Shown: piece after piece, positions 22,817 through 31,384 of the stretch | Numbering within the stretch: the first letter of the stretch is position 1 | Layout: the number at the start of each line of letters is the position of its first letter | NCBI RefSeq assembly: GCF_016863615.1 | Contig: NZ_BOPF01000006.1 | Coordinates: 227,674-291,673 of the forward strand | Source of the DNA: Virgisporangium aliadipatigenens | Lineage (GTDB): Bacteria; Actinomycetota; Actinomycetes; Mycobacteriales; Micromonosporaceae | Length of the DNA stretch: 64,000 nt | Direction: 5' to 3' | Program-made: the position numbers and the translations under genes | Notes under the pieces: model-generated | Told to the model about the DNA's origin: nothing | Database searches by the model: none | Seen by the model: only the letters and a program-made list of their open reading frames with translations

Positions 22817-25453
22817 TCAAGAGCCCAGCAGGCGCTTGCGTTCCGTCGCCACGACCTCGCGGGCGAGCTGCGCCTCGGACAGGTCCACCGCGTCCGGCGC
22901 GGCGTCGGCGATGTCGCTGCCCCGCGCGAAGTCCTCGAACAGCTTGCGCTTGGCCTCCAGCAGTTCGACGATGCGCTGGTCCACGCTCTCCTCGGAGAGC
23001 AGCCGGTGCACCTGCACCGAACGCACCTGGCCCATCCGGTGCGCCCGGGCGATGGCCTGCGCCTCGATCGTGGGCTTCAGCTGCGGCTCGCAGAAGATCA
23101 CCACCGACGCGGCCTGGACGTTGAGCCCGACGCCGCCGGCCACGATCTGCGCCACGAGCACCGCCCCGTGGTCCGCCGCCGCGAAGTCGTCCACCATCCG
23201 CTGCCGTTCGTCGGCGTCGACCGAGCCGGTCAGCGGCCCGAACACCGGCCCCGGCAGGGCCTGCGCGACGAGGTCCAGGACGGCGCGGAAGTAGGAGAAC
23301 ACGATGACGCGGCGCTCGTTCTCCTCGGCCTCGCGGACGATCTCGATCAGCCGCCGCAGCTTCTCCGACTTGGCGCCCTGGCGCATCGCCGCCTGGCGCA
23401 TCTCCATGAAGTTGCCGCTGTCGACGGCCGCCCGGTACGCCGCCGCGTCCTCCTTGGACATCGGCAGCCAGTCCTCGACCTCCACCAGCCCCGGCAGCTC
23501 GGACAGCACGTCCTCCTGGTTGCGCCGCAGGTACGCCGGTGCCACCTGCCGGCGGAACGCCTTCGCGGAAAGCGCGTCGCCCTCGCTGTCGACGGTCAGG
23601 TCGGGCCGCACGTAGGACGCCAGATTGCGGAACTCCGAGACCTTGTTCTCCAGCGGCGTTCCGGTAAGCAGGATGGCGCGGGCGGCGCGCTGGACGAGGG
23701 CGGCGGTGCGCTGGCTCCGCTGCGCCTGCGGGTTCTTGATGTAGTGCGCCTCGTCGACGATGACACACGCGAGGTTGGCGCCCGGCTGCCACGCGGCAAG
23801 CGTCTCGAACGTGGTCACCGCGACGCCGCCGTCGCGTTCCCACAGCCGGGCGGCCCGGTCCCGCTCCGCGCCGTGCACCCGGAACGCCTTCAGTTTCGAC
23901 TTGTTGCTCACCTCGCGCACCCAGTTGGTCACGACCGCCGCCGGGCACACCACGACGAAGCGGTTCTCGCCCCGGCTGCGCAGGTGTGCCAGCACGGCGA
24001 TCGCCTCGAACGTCTTGCCCAGCCCCATCTCGTCGCCGATGATCACCTTGCGCTGCACGACGGCGAAGCGCACCGCGAAGCTCTGATAGCCGCGCAGCGA
24101 GGCGGTCAGGTGTTCGCCGTTGAGCGGCTGGTCCCGCACCGCCTTCACGATGTCCTCGGGAAGGTTGCCGTGCGTGGCCTCCTCGTCGCCGGTGAGGAAG
24201 CCGAGTTCGGCGAGCATCGCGAAGTAGTCGGCGGGCCGGGCGAGGAAGTCGTCCCAGGGGTCCTTGACACCCTTGCGCGGGCCGGACGGCTTGGTGCGGC
24301 GCAGCTGCTCGGCGCGCAGCCGCACCACCTCGACGCTCTCCCACAGCTCGCTCGCCGGCAGTTCGCGCAGCGGAACGACCAGCAGGTGCGTGGTCGAGAA
24401 GGTGAGCCGCTCGGCGAGCGGTGCCAGTTCGGCCGCGCGTTCCAGGTCGGCGGCGGCGCCCCTGGTGCGGCGGCGGGCGTCCCACTCGGCGAGGCGGCTC
24501 AGCAGTTCGGTGGTCTCCGGGGTGCGCCGGGTGACGTCGATGCGCACCGGCGTCTCCTCGAACGTCGTCTGCCGCAACGTCTGCGCCGCGCCGAGAATGT
24601 GCCGCGCCGAGACGGCGCCGATGCCCGGGAGCGTCTCCAACGTGGCGCCGTGGTGCAGCACCTGTTGCACGGTGTGGATGCCGGCCGGGGCGAGGCCGCC
24701 GAGGCGCAGCCGGTCGCGGGTCGCGGACTTCAGCGCGTCGGTCGACATCTCGCGCAGCACGCGACGCGTCTCGACCCGGCGCACGAGCATCGCGGCCTCC
24801 TTCGCCGCGTCGCGGTACTCCGCCTCCGCCTGAACGATCCTGTCGATGGCGGCCAGCGCCTTGGGCAGCCCGTCGAAGGTGGAGCGCTCGACCACCTCGG
24901 GGCTGTGCGCGGGATCCTCCGGCACGACGCCGAGCGCGGGCTCCACGAGCGCGTCGAACCCGGTCTCCTCCTCGACCGGCGACTCGGCCAGTTCCTCCAG
25001 CCGCTGCGGCCAGCCGGTGCGGATGAACACGTCGTGCTGACGGCGCAGGAACGCGGCCGCCGCCTCCGCCTTCTGCCGTCGCTTCGGGCCGGCGAGGAGG
25101 CGCCGCAGCCCGAGGGCGGCGTTCACGTCGGCCCGCGCGCGGGGCACCTCGACGGTCAGCAGCCGCATCAGCGCCTGATCGCCGCGGGTGAACGTCGGCA
25201 GCAGCGAGCGCTCCCGCAGCGGCCGCACGACGGACTGGTGCTTGCGTTCGAGCGGCACCACCCGCCAGGCGTTGCGCCGCCCGTGCTGCACCACGACGCC
25301 GCGCGCCTCCAGCAGGCGTTCGGCCGCCTCGGCCGCCTCGCGGACGGTGCCGTGCCGGCGCTGCACAGCCGTCGCCTGCCGACTCCACAGGGTGAAGTCC
25401 GCCATGAGGCTGCGCAGCTCGGTCCGGTCCATGGCCTCCCAGTGTGCCCGCAC
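22817..25453 (-). CDS. SNF2-family DNA-dependent ATPase/helicase with HhH insert
   Basis: An 878-aa SF2/SNF2 protein. The N-terminal about 400 residues include a helix-hairpin-helix-like stretch (LETLPGIGAVSARHILGAA). The motor follows: Walker A GDEMGLGKTFEAI, DEAH box VIVDEAHYIKN, motif III LLTGTPLENK, and motif VI RAHRMGQVRSVQVHRLL. SNF2 ATPases translocate on duplex DNA in repair, transcription recycling or phage defence. No nuclease, methylase or other defence partner is adjacent, so this looks like a stand-alone housekeeping or repair type. Start could also be ATG 25432 (MDRTELRSLM). A terminator stem lies just upstream. Confidence 0.9.
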   Translation of the reverse strand: MRAHWEAMDRTELRSLMADFTLWSRQATAVQRRHGTVREAAEAAERLLEARGVVVQHGRRNAWRVVPLERKHQSVVRPLRERSLLPTFTRGDQALMRLLTVEVPRARADVNAALGLRRLLAGPKRRQKAEAAAAFLRRQHDVFIRTGWPQRLEELAESPVEEETGFDALVEPALGVVPEDPAHSPEVVERSTFDGLPKALAAIDRIVQAEAEYRDAAKEAAMLVRRVETRRVLREMSTDALKSATRDRLRLGGLAPAGIHTVQQVLHHGATLETLPGIGAVSARHILGAAQTLRQTTFEETPVRIDVTRRTPETTELLSRLAEWDARRRTRGAAADLERAAELAPLAERLTFSTTHLLVVPLRELPASELWESVEVVRLRAEQLRRTKPSGPRKGVKDPWDDFLARPADYFAMLAELGFLTGDEEATHGNLPEDIVKAVRDQPLNGEHLTASLRGYQSFAVRFAVVQRKVIIGDEMGLGKTFEAIAVLAHLRSRGENRFVVVCPAAVVTNWVREVSNKSKLKAFRVHGAERDRAARLWERDGGVAVTTFETLAAWQPGANLACVIVDEAHYIKNPQAQRSQRTAALVQRAARAILLTGTPLENKVSEFRNLASYVRPDLTVDSEGDALSAKAFRRQVAPAYLRRNQEDVLSELPGLVEVEDWLPMSKEDAAAYRAAVDSGNFMEMRQAAMRQGAKSEKLRRLIEIVREAEENERRVIVFSYFRAVLDLVAQALPGPVFGPLTGSVDADERQRMVDDFAAADHGAVLVAQIVAGGVGLNVQAASVVIFCEPQLKPTIEAQAIARAHRMGQVRSVQVHRLLSEESVDQRIVELLEAKRKLFEDFARGSDIADAAPDAVDLSEAQLAREVVATERKRLLGS

Positions 25454-25459
25454 ACGCCG

Positions 25460-25490
25460 GTGGCCGCCCGGCTGGGCACCGGGCGGCCAC
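25460..25490 (-). terminator. Terminator hairpin after chitinase gene
   Basis: GTGGCCGCCCGG (25460-25471) pairs perfectly with CCGGGCGGCCAC (25479-25490) around a 7-nt loop, 27 nt past the chitinase stop on the minus strand and just before the SNF2 gene start. Confidence 0.65.
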
Positions 25491-25516
25491 GAGTCACTGC
25501 GCGGTTACGAAGAGGC

Positions 25517-27160
25517 TTACGGGAGGGTGTCCAGGAAGGGGGCGACCGTGCGGGCGAACTGGTTGCCGTTGCTCACGTCCCAGTTGATCGACCACGTCAT
25601 CGCGCCGCGGATCGTCGGGTACGTGCGCGGCGGCCGGAACGAGCCGCAGTTCTGGGCGCGGGCCAGGCAGTTGAGCGCGTCGTTGACGACCGACGGGGCG
25701 ACCACGCCGCCGTTGGCCGCGCCGGGGCCGGCCGGCAGGCCGAGCGCCACCTGGTCGGGGCGCAGGCCGTTCTCCAGCTGGATGCAGGCGAGCGCGGTGA
25801 TGAAGTTGACGTTGCCCTGGCCGTACGCCTGCAACTGGTCGCAGCCGAGCATCGAGCCCGAGTTGTAGAACTGCGTGTGCACGACGGTCAGGATGTCGAG
25901 GATGTTCAGCGCGAGCGCGAAGTAGCTGCCGCCGGTGGACTGCATGTCGATGGTCTGCGGCGCCATCGTGATGATGAGGCTCGAGCCCACCTGCGCGCGG
26001 AGGCTGCGCAGCGCCTGCGCCATGAACGTCGGGTTGAGGCCGTTCTCCAGGTCGATGTCGACGCCGTCGAAGCCGTAGGACTGGATGATGCCGAACATGC
26101 TGCTGGCGAAGGCGTTCGCGGAGGCGCTGTCGGCGACGCTGACCCGGCCGGCCTCACCGCCGACGGAGAGGATCACCTTGCTGCCACGCGCCTGCAGGGC
26201 CCGAACGTCGGCCCGGAAGTCCGCGTCGGTGTAGCCGCCCAGCGCGGCCGACAGTCCACTGTCGACGGTGAACGTCACCTGACCCGGCGTCGTCGTCGCC
26301 TCGGCGAAGGCCACCGCCACGAGGTCGTACTCGGCCGGCGTGTCGCGCAGCTTCAGTTCGACCGCGGGGTTGACGAAGTTGTGCCAGTAGCCGGTGAGGA
26401 AGTGCTTGGGGAGCGTGGTCGTCGGGCAGCCGGCCGTCGTGGCGGTCACCGGCGTGCTCCTGCCCGACTCGCCCACGCCGTTGACGGCGGTGACCGTGTA
26501 GGTGTGCGTCGTGCATGCGGCGAGGCCGCTGATCGTGGCGCTGGTGCCGGTGCCGCTCGCCTTCTGGGTGGTGCCCTCGTAGACGCGGTAGCCCGTCACT
26601 GTGCCGCTGGCGGCGTTCCACTGCAAGGAGATGGCGCTGGAGGTGGTGCCGGAGACCCGGACGTCGGCCGGCACGCCGGGGACGCCGGGGGGATTGCTCG
26701 TCGGGGGGTTGGACGGCGGAGCGCTGGTCGGGGGAGTGCCGCCGGCGCACGCCGCGCCGTTGAGCGTGCAGTTGGCGGGGCTGCCGCCGCCCGCGCCGAT
26801 GAAGCCGAAGCTGGCCTGTGCGCCCGGGGCGATGGTGCCGTTCCAGCCGACGTTGGTGAACGTGTAACGGTTGCCCGACCTCGTCATCAGCGCGTCCCAG
26901 AACGAGCCGACGGAGGTGCCCGACGGCAGGTCGAACTGGACGTTCCACGAGGAGATGGGGGTGCTGCCGCCGTTGACGATCGTGTACTTGCCCTCGAAGC
27001 CGGAGCCCCAGTCGGACGTCTTGACGAACGTCGCGGTCGGGCCGGCGGCCGCCTCGGCGGTGCCGACGTTGAGCGCGACCGCGGTGGCGGTGGCGGCCGC
27101 GATGACGACCGCGGCGATGGAGGTGGTGAGTGTTCTCAGACGCGGTGTTCTCAAGCGCAT
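25517..27160 (-). CDS. Secreted GH18 chitinase with CBM2 and fibronectin III domains
   Basis: A 547-aa exported enzyme. Signal peptide about 1-38. N-terminal CBM2 (ATFVKTSDWGSGFEGKYTIV to NCTLNGAAC), Pro/Ser linker, fibronectin III (VPADVRVSGTTSSAISLQW), then a GH18 barrel from about residue 250. The catalytic motif is YGFDGVDIDLEN (D-x-x-D-x-D-x-E), with the last Glu as acid/base. KVILSVGGEAG and the late MTWSINWDV fit the barrel. The product should hydrolyse chitin outside the cell. A DasR-type palindrome lies about 85 nt upstream, implying induction by N-acetylglucosamine/chitin breakdown. Confidence 0.93.
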   Translation of the reverse strand: MRLRTPRLRTLTTSIAAVVIAAATATAVALNVGTAEAAAGPTATFVKTSDWGSGFEGKYTIVNGGSTPISSWNVQFDLPSGTSVGSFWDALMTRSGNRYTFTNVGWNGTIAPGAQASFGFIGAGGGSPANCTLNGAACAGGTPPTSAPPSNPPTSNPPGVPGVPADVRVSGTTSSAISLQWNAASGTVTGYRVYEGTTQKASGTGTSATISGLAACTTHTYTVTAVNGVGESGRSTPVTATTAGCPTTTLPKHFLTGYWHNFVNPAVELKLRDTPAEYDLVAVAFAEATTTPGQVTFTVDSGLSAALGGYTDADFRADVRALQARGSKVILSVGGEAGRVSVADSASANAFASSMFGIIQSYGFDGVDIDLENGLNPTFMAQALRSLRAQVGSSLIITMAPQTIDMQSTGGSYFALALNILDILTVVHTQFYNSGSMLGCDQLQAYGQGNVNFITALACIQLENGLRPDQVALGLPAGPGAANGGVVAPSVVNDALNCLARAQNCGSFRPPRTYPTIRGAMTWSINWDVSNGNQFARTVAPFLDTLP

Positions 27161-27241
27161 GGCACGGCCCTCCGGGCAGGAATGATTCGCCTACCGGTAG
27201 GGGGGAGGTGCCGGTCGATTCACGGTAGATGATGTCCCATC

Positions 27242-27257
27242 TTTGGTCTAGACCGGA
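27242..27257. promoter_or_regulatory. Probable DasR operator (dre) between divergent glycosidase genes
   Basis: TTTGGTCTAGACCGGA contains the perfect core TGGTCTAGACC of the DasR-responsive element of streptomycetes (12 of 16 consensus positions by eye). A second palindrome GGACTAGTCC (27255-27264) abuts it. The site is about equidistant from the chitinase start (27160) and the GH16-like start (27347), so GntR-family DasR-like control of both is likely. Confidence 0.65.
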
Positions 27258-27346
27258 CTAGTCCCCGTCTGCGGTCGCGCTGACGCGGCTGGCCTGAAGC
27301 GGTCAGCCCGCCCCGTGCGCCGGTGGCGCTGCCTAGCGTGGCGGCA

Positions 27347-28741
27347 ATGAGGAGACGGTCGAAAATCGTGATCGCGTCGTCGGTGGGCGTGACGCTGGTG
27401 GTCGCCGCGGCCGGTTTCGCCGGTGCGGCCGCGCGGCAGGATCCCGCGTCGGGTCGGACCGGCACGATGGTCAACGCCTGCACCAATCCCGTTCTGGAAC
27501 GGGACCTGTGGGGCTGGGGCCCGCAGAACAACGGCGCGCCGGCGGCCCGCGTTCCGGTCAAGGCGCACGTCGTCGCCGAGTACGCCTACTTCCAGTCCAA
27601 GGCGAACGGCGCCGACCCGCAGATGTACCTGCCGCAGAAGCGCGTGACGCCCGGCGACTCCTGGACGTTCGCCATGGACACCTGGGTGAAGGGCCCGGCC
27701 ACCGGTGTCTCCGCGCGGATGCAGGTCGACTGGTTCGACGAGGCCGGCAAGAACCTCGGGCACGACGACGGCGCCGACGTGCCGGTCCCCAGCAGCGCCG
27801 AGGAGAAGTGGACCCGCGTGGCGGGCGACTTCACCGCGCCGGAGAACGCCGCCACCGCCAACGTGACGGCGCGCCTCGAGGCCCCGGCCGGCATGGCGTG
27901 GACATCGACCGCGTGCGACTACCGGCCCGCCGACCTCGCGCCGGACCCGGGCGCGTCCGGCGCCGAGCCGAGTTCCCCGCCCTCTTCGTCGGCCGATCCC
28001 TCTTCCCCGGTCGAACCTCCGGAAGCCGACCCGTCCGCCGATCCCTCGACCGAGCCCGACGAGTCGGCGGAACCCGTCGCGCCGGCCGCGTCGGGCGACA
28101 CCGCCGCGGCGAAGTTCAACTGGGGCGCACCCGCCTGGACCGACGACTTCACCGGCAACGCGCCGAGCAAGGACTGGGGACTGTACGACGCTCCCGGGCA
28201 CCAGCACGGCAACCGCAAACCGGAGAACTGCCAGGTCTCCGGCGGAACCCTGAAACTGGTCTCCGAACCGAACCGCGACACCTGCGGCATGGCGCACAAG
28301 CGGACGCAGACCCACGGGCGCTGGGAGGCGCGCGTGAAGTCGACCGGCTCGGGCTGGATGAGCCTGTTCATCATCTGGCCCGATCCCGGCGACTGGCCGG
28401 CCAACGGCGAGTACGACTGGCGCGAACACGAGGCCGGCGGCAAGTGCTACACCGGTTACATCCACTACCCCGGCCACACGCCGAAGCGGCAGGAGAAGCT
28501 GCCCGACAACTGCGCGGCCGGCGGCACGGCGCAGTGGCACAACATCGCGTACGAGTGGACGGCGACCAGGATGGCCGGCTTCGTCGACGGGAAGCTCTGG
28601 TACGAGTTCGACTGCAAGGCCACCGAGGACCTGTGCCGCATGCCGGCCGGTCACCTGACCATCCAGAACGACGACCAGGGCAGCGGTCCGGGCAACAGCG
28701 CCGTCACGGAGGTCGACTGGGTGCGGGGCTGGGACGTGTAG
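27347..28741 (+). CDS. Secreted GH16-like glycan hydrolase with N-terminal carbohydrate-binding-type domain
   Basis: A 464-aa exported protein. Start MRRRSKIVIASSVGVTLVVA with signal peptide about 1-29. N-terminal beta-sandwich (NPVLERDLWGWGP to STACDYRP, about 42-195) resembles CBM4/9-type modules. A long Ser/Pro/Glu/Asp linker follows (about 205-255). The C-terminal concanavalin-like domain carries NGEYDWREHEAGG, an E-x-D-x-x-E arrangement where GH16 enzymes have their catalytic residues, plus GRWEARVKSTGSGWMS and QWHNIAYEWT. A beta-glucan or other cell-wall glycan is a likely target. It diverges from the chitinase across the DasR-like site and ends at a terminator. Confidence 0.8.
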   Translation: MRRRSKIVIASSVGVTLVVAAAGFAGAAARQDPASGRTGTMVNACTNPVLERDLWGWGPQNNGAPAARVPVKAHVVAEYAYFQSKANGADPQMYLPQKRVTPGDSWTFAMDTWVKGPATGVSARMQVDWFDEAGKNLGHDDGADVPVPSSAEEKWTRVAGDFTAPENAATANVTARLEAPAGMAWTSTACDYRPADLAPDPGASGAEPSSPPSSSADPSSPVEPPEADPSADPSTEPDESAEPVAPAASGDTAAAKFNWGAPAWTDDFTGNAPSKDWGLYDAPGHQHGNRKPENCQVSGGTLKLVSEPNRDTCGMAHKRTQTHGRWEARVKSTGSGWMSLFIIWPDPGDWPANGEYDWREHEAGGKCYTGYIHYPGHTPKRQEKLPDNCAAGGTAQWHNIAYEWTATRMAGFVDGKLWYEFDCKATEDLCRMPAGHLTIQNDDQGSGPGNSAVTEVDWVRGWDV

Positions 28742-28752
28742 TCCGCTCCCAG

Positions 28753-28787
28753 CGGCGGCGTCGGGTCACGGGGGACCGACGCCGCCG
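28753..28787. terminator. Bidirectional terminator
   Basis: CGGCGGCGTCGG (28753-28764) pairs perfectly with CCGACGCCGCCG (28776-28787) around 11 nt, in the 68-nt gap between convergent genes. Confidence 0.75.
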
Positions 28788-28809
28788 ACCCGCGTCCGGC
28801 CGGCGAACC

Positions 28810-29259
28810 TCAGGCGGCCGAGCGCTCCAGCTTGCGCGCCACTTCCTCGGTCGCCTTCTTGAGCGGCCGCGGCCCGCCGACGCTCAGCAGCAGCGCGATC
28901 AGCCGCCCCTTGAGGCTCGCCGGATTGCGCTCCACCGTCACCCGAACGTGGCTGCCGGAGTCGGTCTTCGTGACGTTGTACAGCCAGAAGCTGCCGGGCT
29001 TCCAGGTGTTGGACTCAGTGGTCTCCACCCGCACGGTGCCCGGCGTGGACCAGTCGTAGCGGTTGCGTTCCCAGACGCCACCGGCGAGGTTGGAACCCTC
29101 GGTCACGTCCGCCGTGGTCTCACCGACGCTGTGCACCTTGAGATGCGCGGCGTCGATGTTGGGCCACACGTCGGCGCGGCTCGGCGAGAAGTCGGTGAGG
29201 GCGGCGATGAACCGCTCCGGCGGGACTGTGGTGCTGACGTCGAACTCCACGCGGGCCAT
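28810..29259 (-). CDS. SRPBCC-family (polyketide cyclase/START-like) protein
   Basis: A 149-aa single-domain protein. The opening MARVEFDVSTTVPPERFIAA, strands around TPGTVRVETTESNTWKPGS and HVRVTVERNPA, and the final long helix (PLKKATEEVARKLERS) match the SRPBCC hydrophobic-ligand fold. Such proteins bind or transform lipids and aromatic molecules; nothing shows which. Divergent from the AraC regulator gene at 29346, which could control it. Confidence 0.75.
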   Translation of the reverse strand: MARVEFDVSTTVPPERFIAALTDFSPSRADVWPNIDAAHLKVHSVGETTADVTEGSNLAGGVWERNRYDWSTPGTVRVETTESNTWKPGSFWLYNVTKTDSGSHVRVTVERNPASLKGRLIALLLSVGGPRPLKKATEEVARKLERSAA

Positions 29260-29345
29260 CGCACCATCCTCGTGAGGCCGGATCTCGGGCGCAAGTCCAT
29301 CGGTCCATGATCGCCCCGATGTGGATACCGGTAGAGTTCCTGCTC

Positions 29346-30131
29346 ATGCCGGAAACCCGCCAGCCGGCTCCGCGGCCCGCCGCACCGATGCCGGAGACAC
29401 CGCGGGGCGCCGGCCGGCTGCCGCACGGCTTCCGGATGGACGCGCATTCGCACGGCGAGGGGCAACTGGTGTACGCCGCGGCCGGCGCCCTGGCGACCAC
29501 CACCGAGCGTGGGACCTGGGTGGCGCCCGCCAACCGGGTCACCTGGACGCCGCCCGGATTCCGGCACGCGCACCGCTTCTACGGCGAGACCGACGTCCGT
29601 CTCGTCGCGATCCCGGTGGACCTGTGCGGCGCATTGGTGGCGCGGCCCGGTGTGTTCGCGGTCAGCCCGGTGCTCCGAGAGGTCCTGCTGGCGTTGACCG
29701 ACCGGCCGGAGACCCGCCCCGGCGCCTACGAACGACTGCGTGCCGTGGCCATCGACGAGCTCGTGGAAACCCCCGACCACTCCCTGCACCTGCCCGAACC
29801 GGGCGACGACCGGCTGCGCGCCGTCACCGACCTGCTGCACGCCGACCCCGGCCACAACGCCACCCTGTTCGAGCTGGGCCGGGCCGTGGGAGCGAGCGAG
29901 CGCACCCTCAGCCGCCTGTTCCACACCGAACTCGGCATGAGTTTCCACCGCTGGCGCACCGTCCTGCGGATCCACCACGGCTTGATCCACCTCACCGGCG
30001 GCCGCTCGGTCACCGAGACGGCGACCGCGTGCGGCTGGTCGAACCCGACCAGCTTCATCGAGGCGTTCACCGAGGTCGTCGGCCAGACCCCGGGTCGATA
30101 TCAGGCGGCCCTGCGCAACGACATCAGGTGA
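29346..30131 (+). CDS. AraC-family transcriptional regulator
   Basis: A 261-aa regulator with an N-terminal cupin (GFRMDAHSHGEGQLVYAAAG, TWTPPGFRHAHRFYG) and a C-terminal double helix-turn-helix (LFELGRAVGASERTLSRLF; SVTETATACGWSNPTSFIEA). The last helix ends TPGRYQAAL, as usual. ATG 29346 is chosen because GGTAGAG precedes it; ATG 29307 would add 13 residues. Its 3' end overlaps the convergent monooxygenase gene by 8 nt. The small-ligand type is unknown. Confidence 0.87.
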   Translation: MPETRQPAPRPAAPMPETPRGAGRLPHGFRMDAHSHGEGQLVYAAAGALATTTERGTWVAPANRVTWTPPGFRHAHRFYGETDVRLVAIPVDLCGALVARPGVFAVSPVLREVLLALTDRPETRPGAYERLRAVAIDELVETPDHSLHLPEPGDDRLRAVTDLLHADPGHNATLFELGRAVGASERTLSRLFHTELGMSFHRWRTVLRIHHGLIHLTGGRSVTETATACGWSNPTSFIEAFTEVVGQTPGRYQAALRNDIR

Positions 30132-31311
30132 GCCGGGCCGGGTAGTCCTTCAGCGACATCTCCTCGACCAGGGTCCCGAAGTCGGTGAAGTCGCCGGGTC
30201 CGGACCGGTCGTCGTCGTTGTGGTTACGGTCGTTGAGGTCGCGCGCCGCCGCCTGATTGCGCAGCACGTACTCGCGCAGTGCGTCCTCGTAGCGCGCGAT
30301 GCCCGCGGCCGGGTCGCCGCCCGACGCGGCGATCTCGCCGGCGAGTACGTACGCGCCGACCATGGCCATCGACGCGCCCTGACCGGTGGTGAGCGAAACC
30401 GCGTACCCGGCGTCGCCGACCAGGGCGATCCGTCCCTTCGTCCAGTGCTCCATGACCACCTGGATGCGGGCGTCGAAGTGGAAACCCGACGCGTCGCGCA
30501 GGTGTTCCAGGATCTGGGGGACGACCCAGCCCAGCCCGGCGGCGCGCTCGGCGAGCAGCCGCTTCTGAGCGTCCTCGTCGCGGTGGTCGTACCCGACCGG
30601 TTCCGCGCTCTCGAAGCCGAGGTAGGCGCGGGCCGTGCCGCTGCCGTCCGGACCGATCAGCCCGGCGCCCACGTCGCCGTCCATCAGGAACGTCTGCCAG
30701 CGGTCCAGTCCGAGGAAGTTGGGCACGGTCATGATCGCCACGTAGCCGCCCATGTAGCGCACGAATGCCTCCTCCGGGCCGAACGCCAGCCGGCGGGTGC
30801 CCGAGTGCGCGCCGTCGGCGCCGATCACGACGTCGTACCGCGCCGGCGCGCCCGCCTCGAATTCCACCTCGACCCCACCCTCGTCCTGCGTCAGGGCGGT
30901 GATCCGATCGCCGAAGACGAACCGGACGCCCGACCCGCACGCCGCGTGCAGGACGTCGACCAGGTCGTCGCGCAGGACCTCCAGATCCTCGGAGTCCAGC
31001 CGGCCACCGGTCAGGGTGCGCTCCGTGGTGCGGTAGATCTCCGCTCCGGAACCGTCGACCATCGACATGCCGCGTAGCGCGGTGGTGCGCTCGCGGAACT
31101 CCTCCAGCACACCCATCCGCCGCGCCACCTCGAGCGCCGGCCCGCGCACGTCCAGCGCCTGCCCTCCGGGACGCAGGCCGGCGGATCGTTCGACCACCGT
31201 CACCTCGAAGCCGTACCGGTCGAGCCAGTGTGCGACGGTCAATCCGGCCACGCTGGCGCCGGCCACCAGGATCCGGCGTGCGGACCCGAATCGCTTCCCT
31301 GCTTGAACCAT
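30124..31311 (-). CDS. FAD-dependent monooxygenase (PHBH/TetX-like)
   Basis: A 395-aa flavoprotein of the aromatic hydroxylase group. The N-terminal ADP-binding segment RRILVAGASVAGLTVAHWL has G-x-S-x-x-G. DVVIGADGAHSGTRR is the DG motif and RIALVGDAGYAVSLTTGQGA the GD motif that contacts FAD ribityl. Length is typical. ATG 31311 (MVQAGKRFG) is preferred; the open extension upstream is not gene-like. Such enzymes hydroxylate aromatic compounds or antibiotics such as tetracyclines or rifamycins; the target is unknown. Confidence 0.85.
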   Translation of the reverse strand: MVQAGKRFGSARRILVAGASVAGLTVAHWLDRYGFEVTVVERSAGLRPGGQALDVRGPALEVARRMGVLEEFRERTTALRGMSMVDGSGAEIYRTTERTLTGGRLDSEDLEVLRDDLVDVLHAACGSGVRFVFGDRITALTQDEGGVEVEFEAGAPARYDVVIGADGAHSGTRRLAFGPEEAFVRYMGGYVAIMTVPNFLGLDRWQTFLMDGDVGAGLIGPDGSGTARAYLGFESAEPVGYDHRDEDAQKRLLAERAAGLGWVVPQILEHLRDASGFHFDARIQVVMEHWTKGRIALVGDAGYAVSLTTGQGASMAMVGAYVLAGEIAASGGDPAAGIARYEDALREYVLRNQAAARDLNDRNHNDDDRSGPGDFTDFGTLVEEMSLKDYPARLT

Positions 31312-31384
31312 CCGGCCACTATCGGCGCGATGCCGGCCCGGCTGCCACCGGTGATCGGCCGCAGGATGCCGGAAAGCCGCCAAC

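Noticed and set aside
22703..27232. Very long plus-strand open frame (about 1500 codons) opposite the P450, SNF2 and chitinase genes
   Set aside because: It is antisense to three well-supported genes, and its translation is low-complexity Arg/Gly/His-rich text typical of GC-rich shadows.
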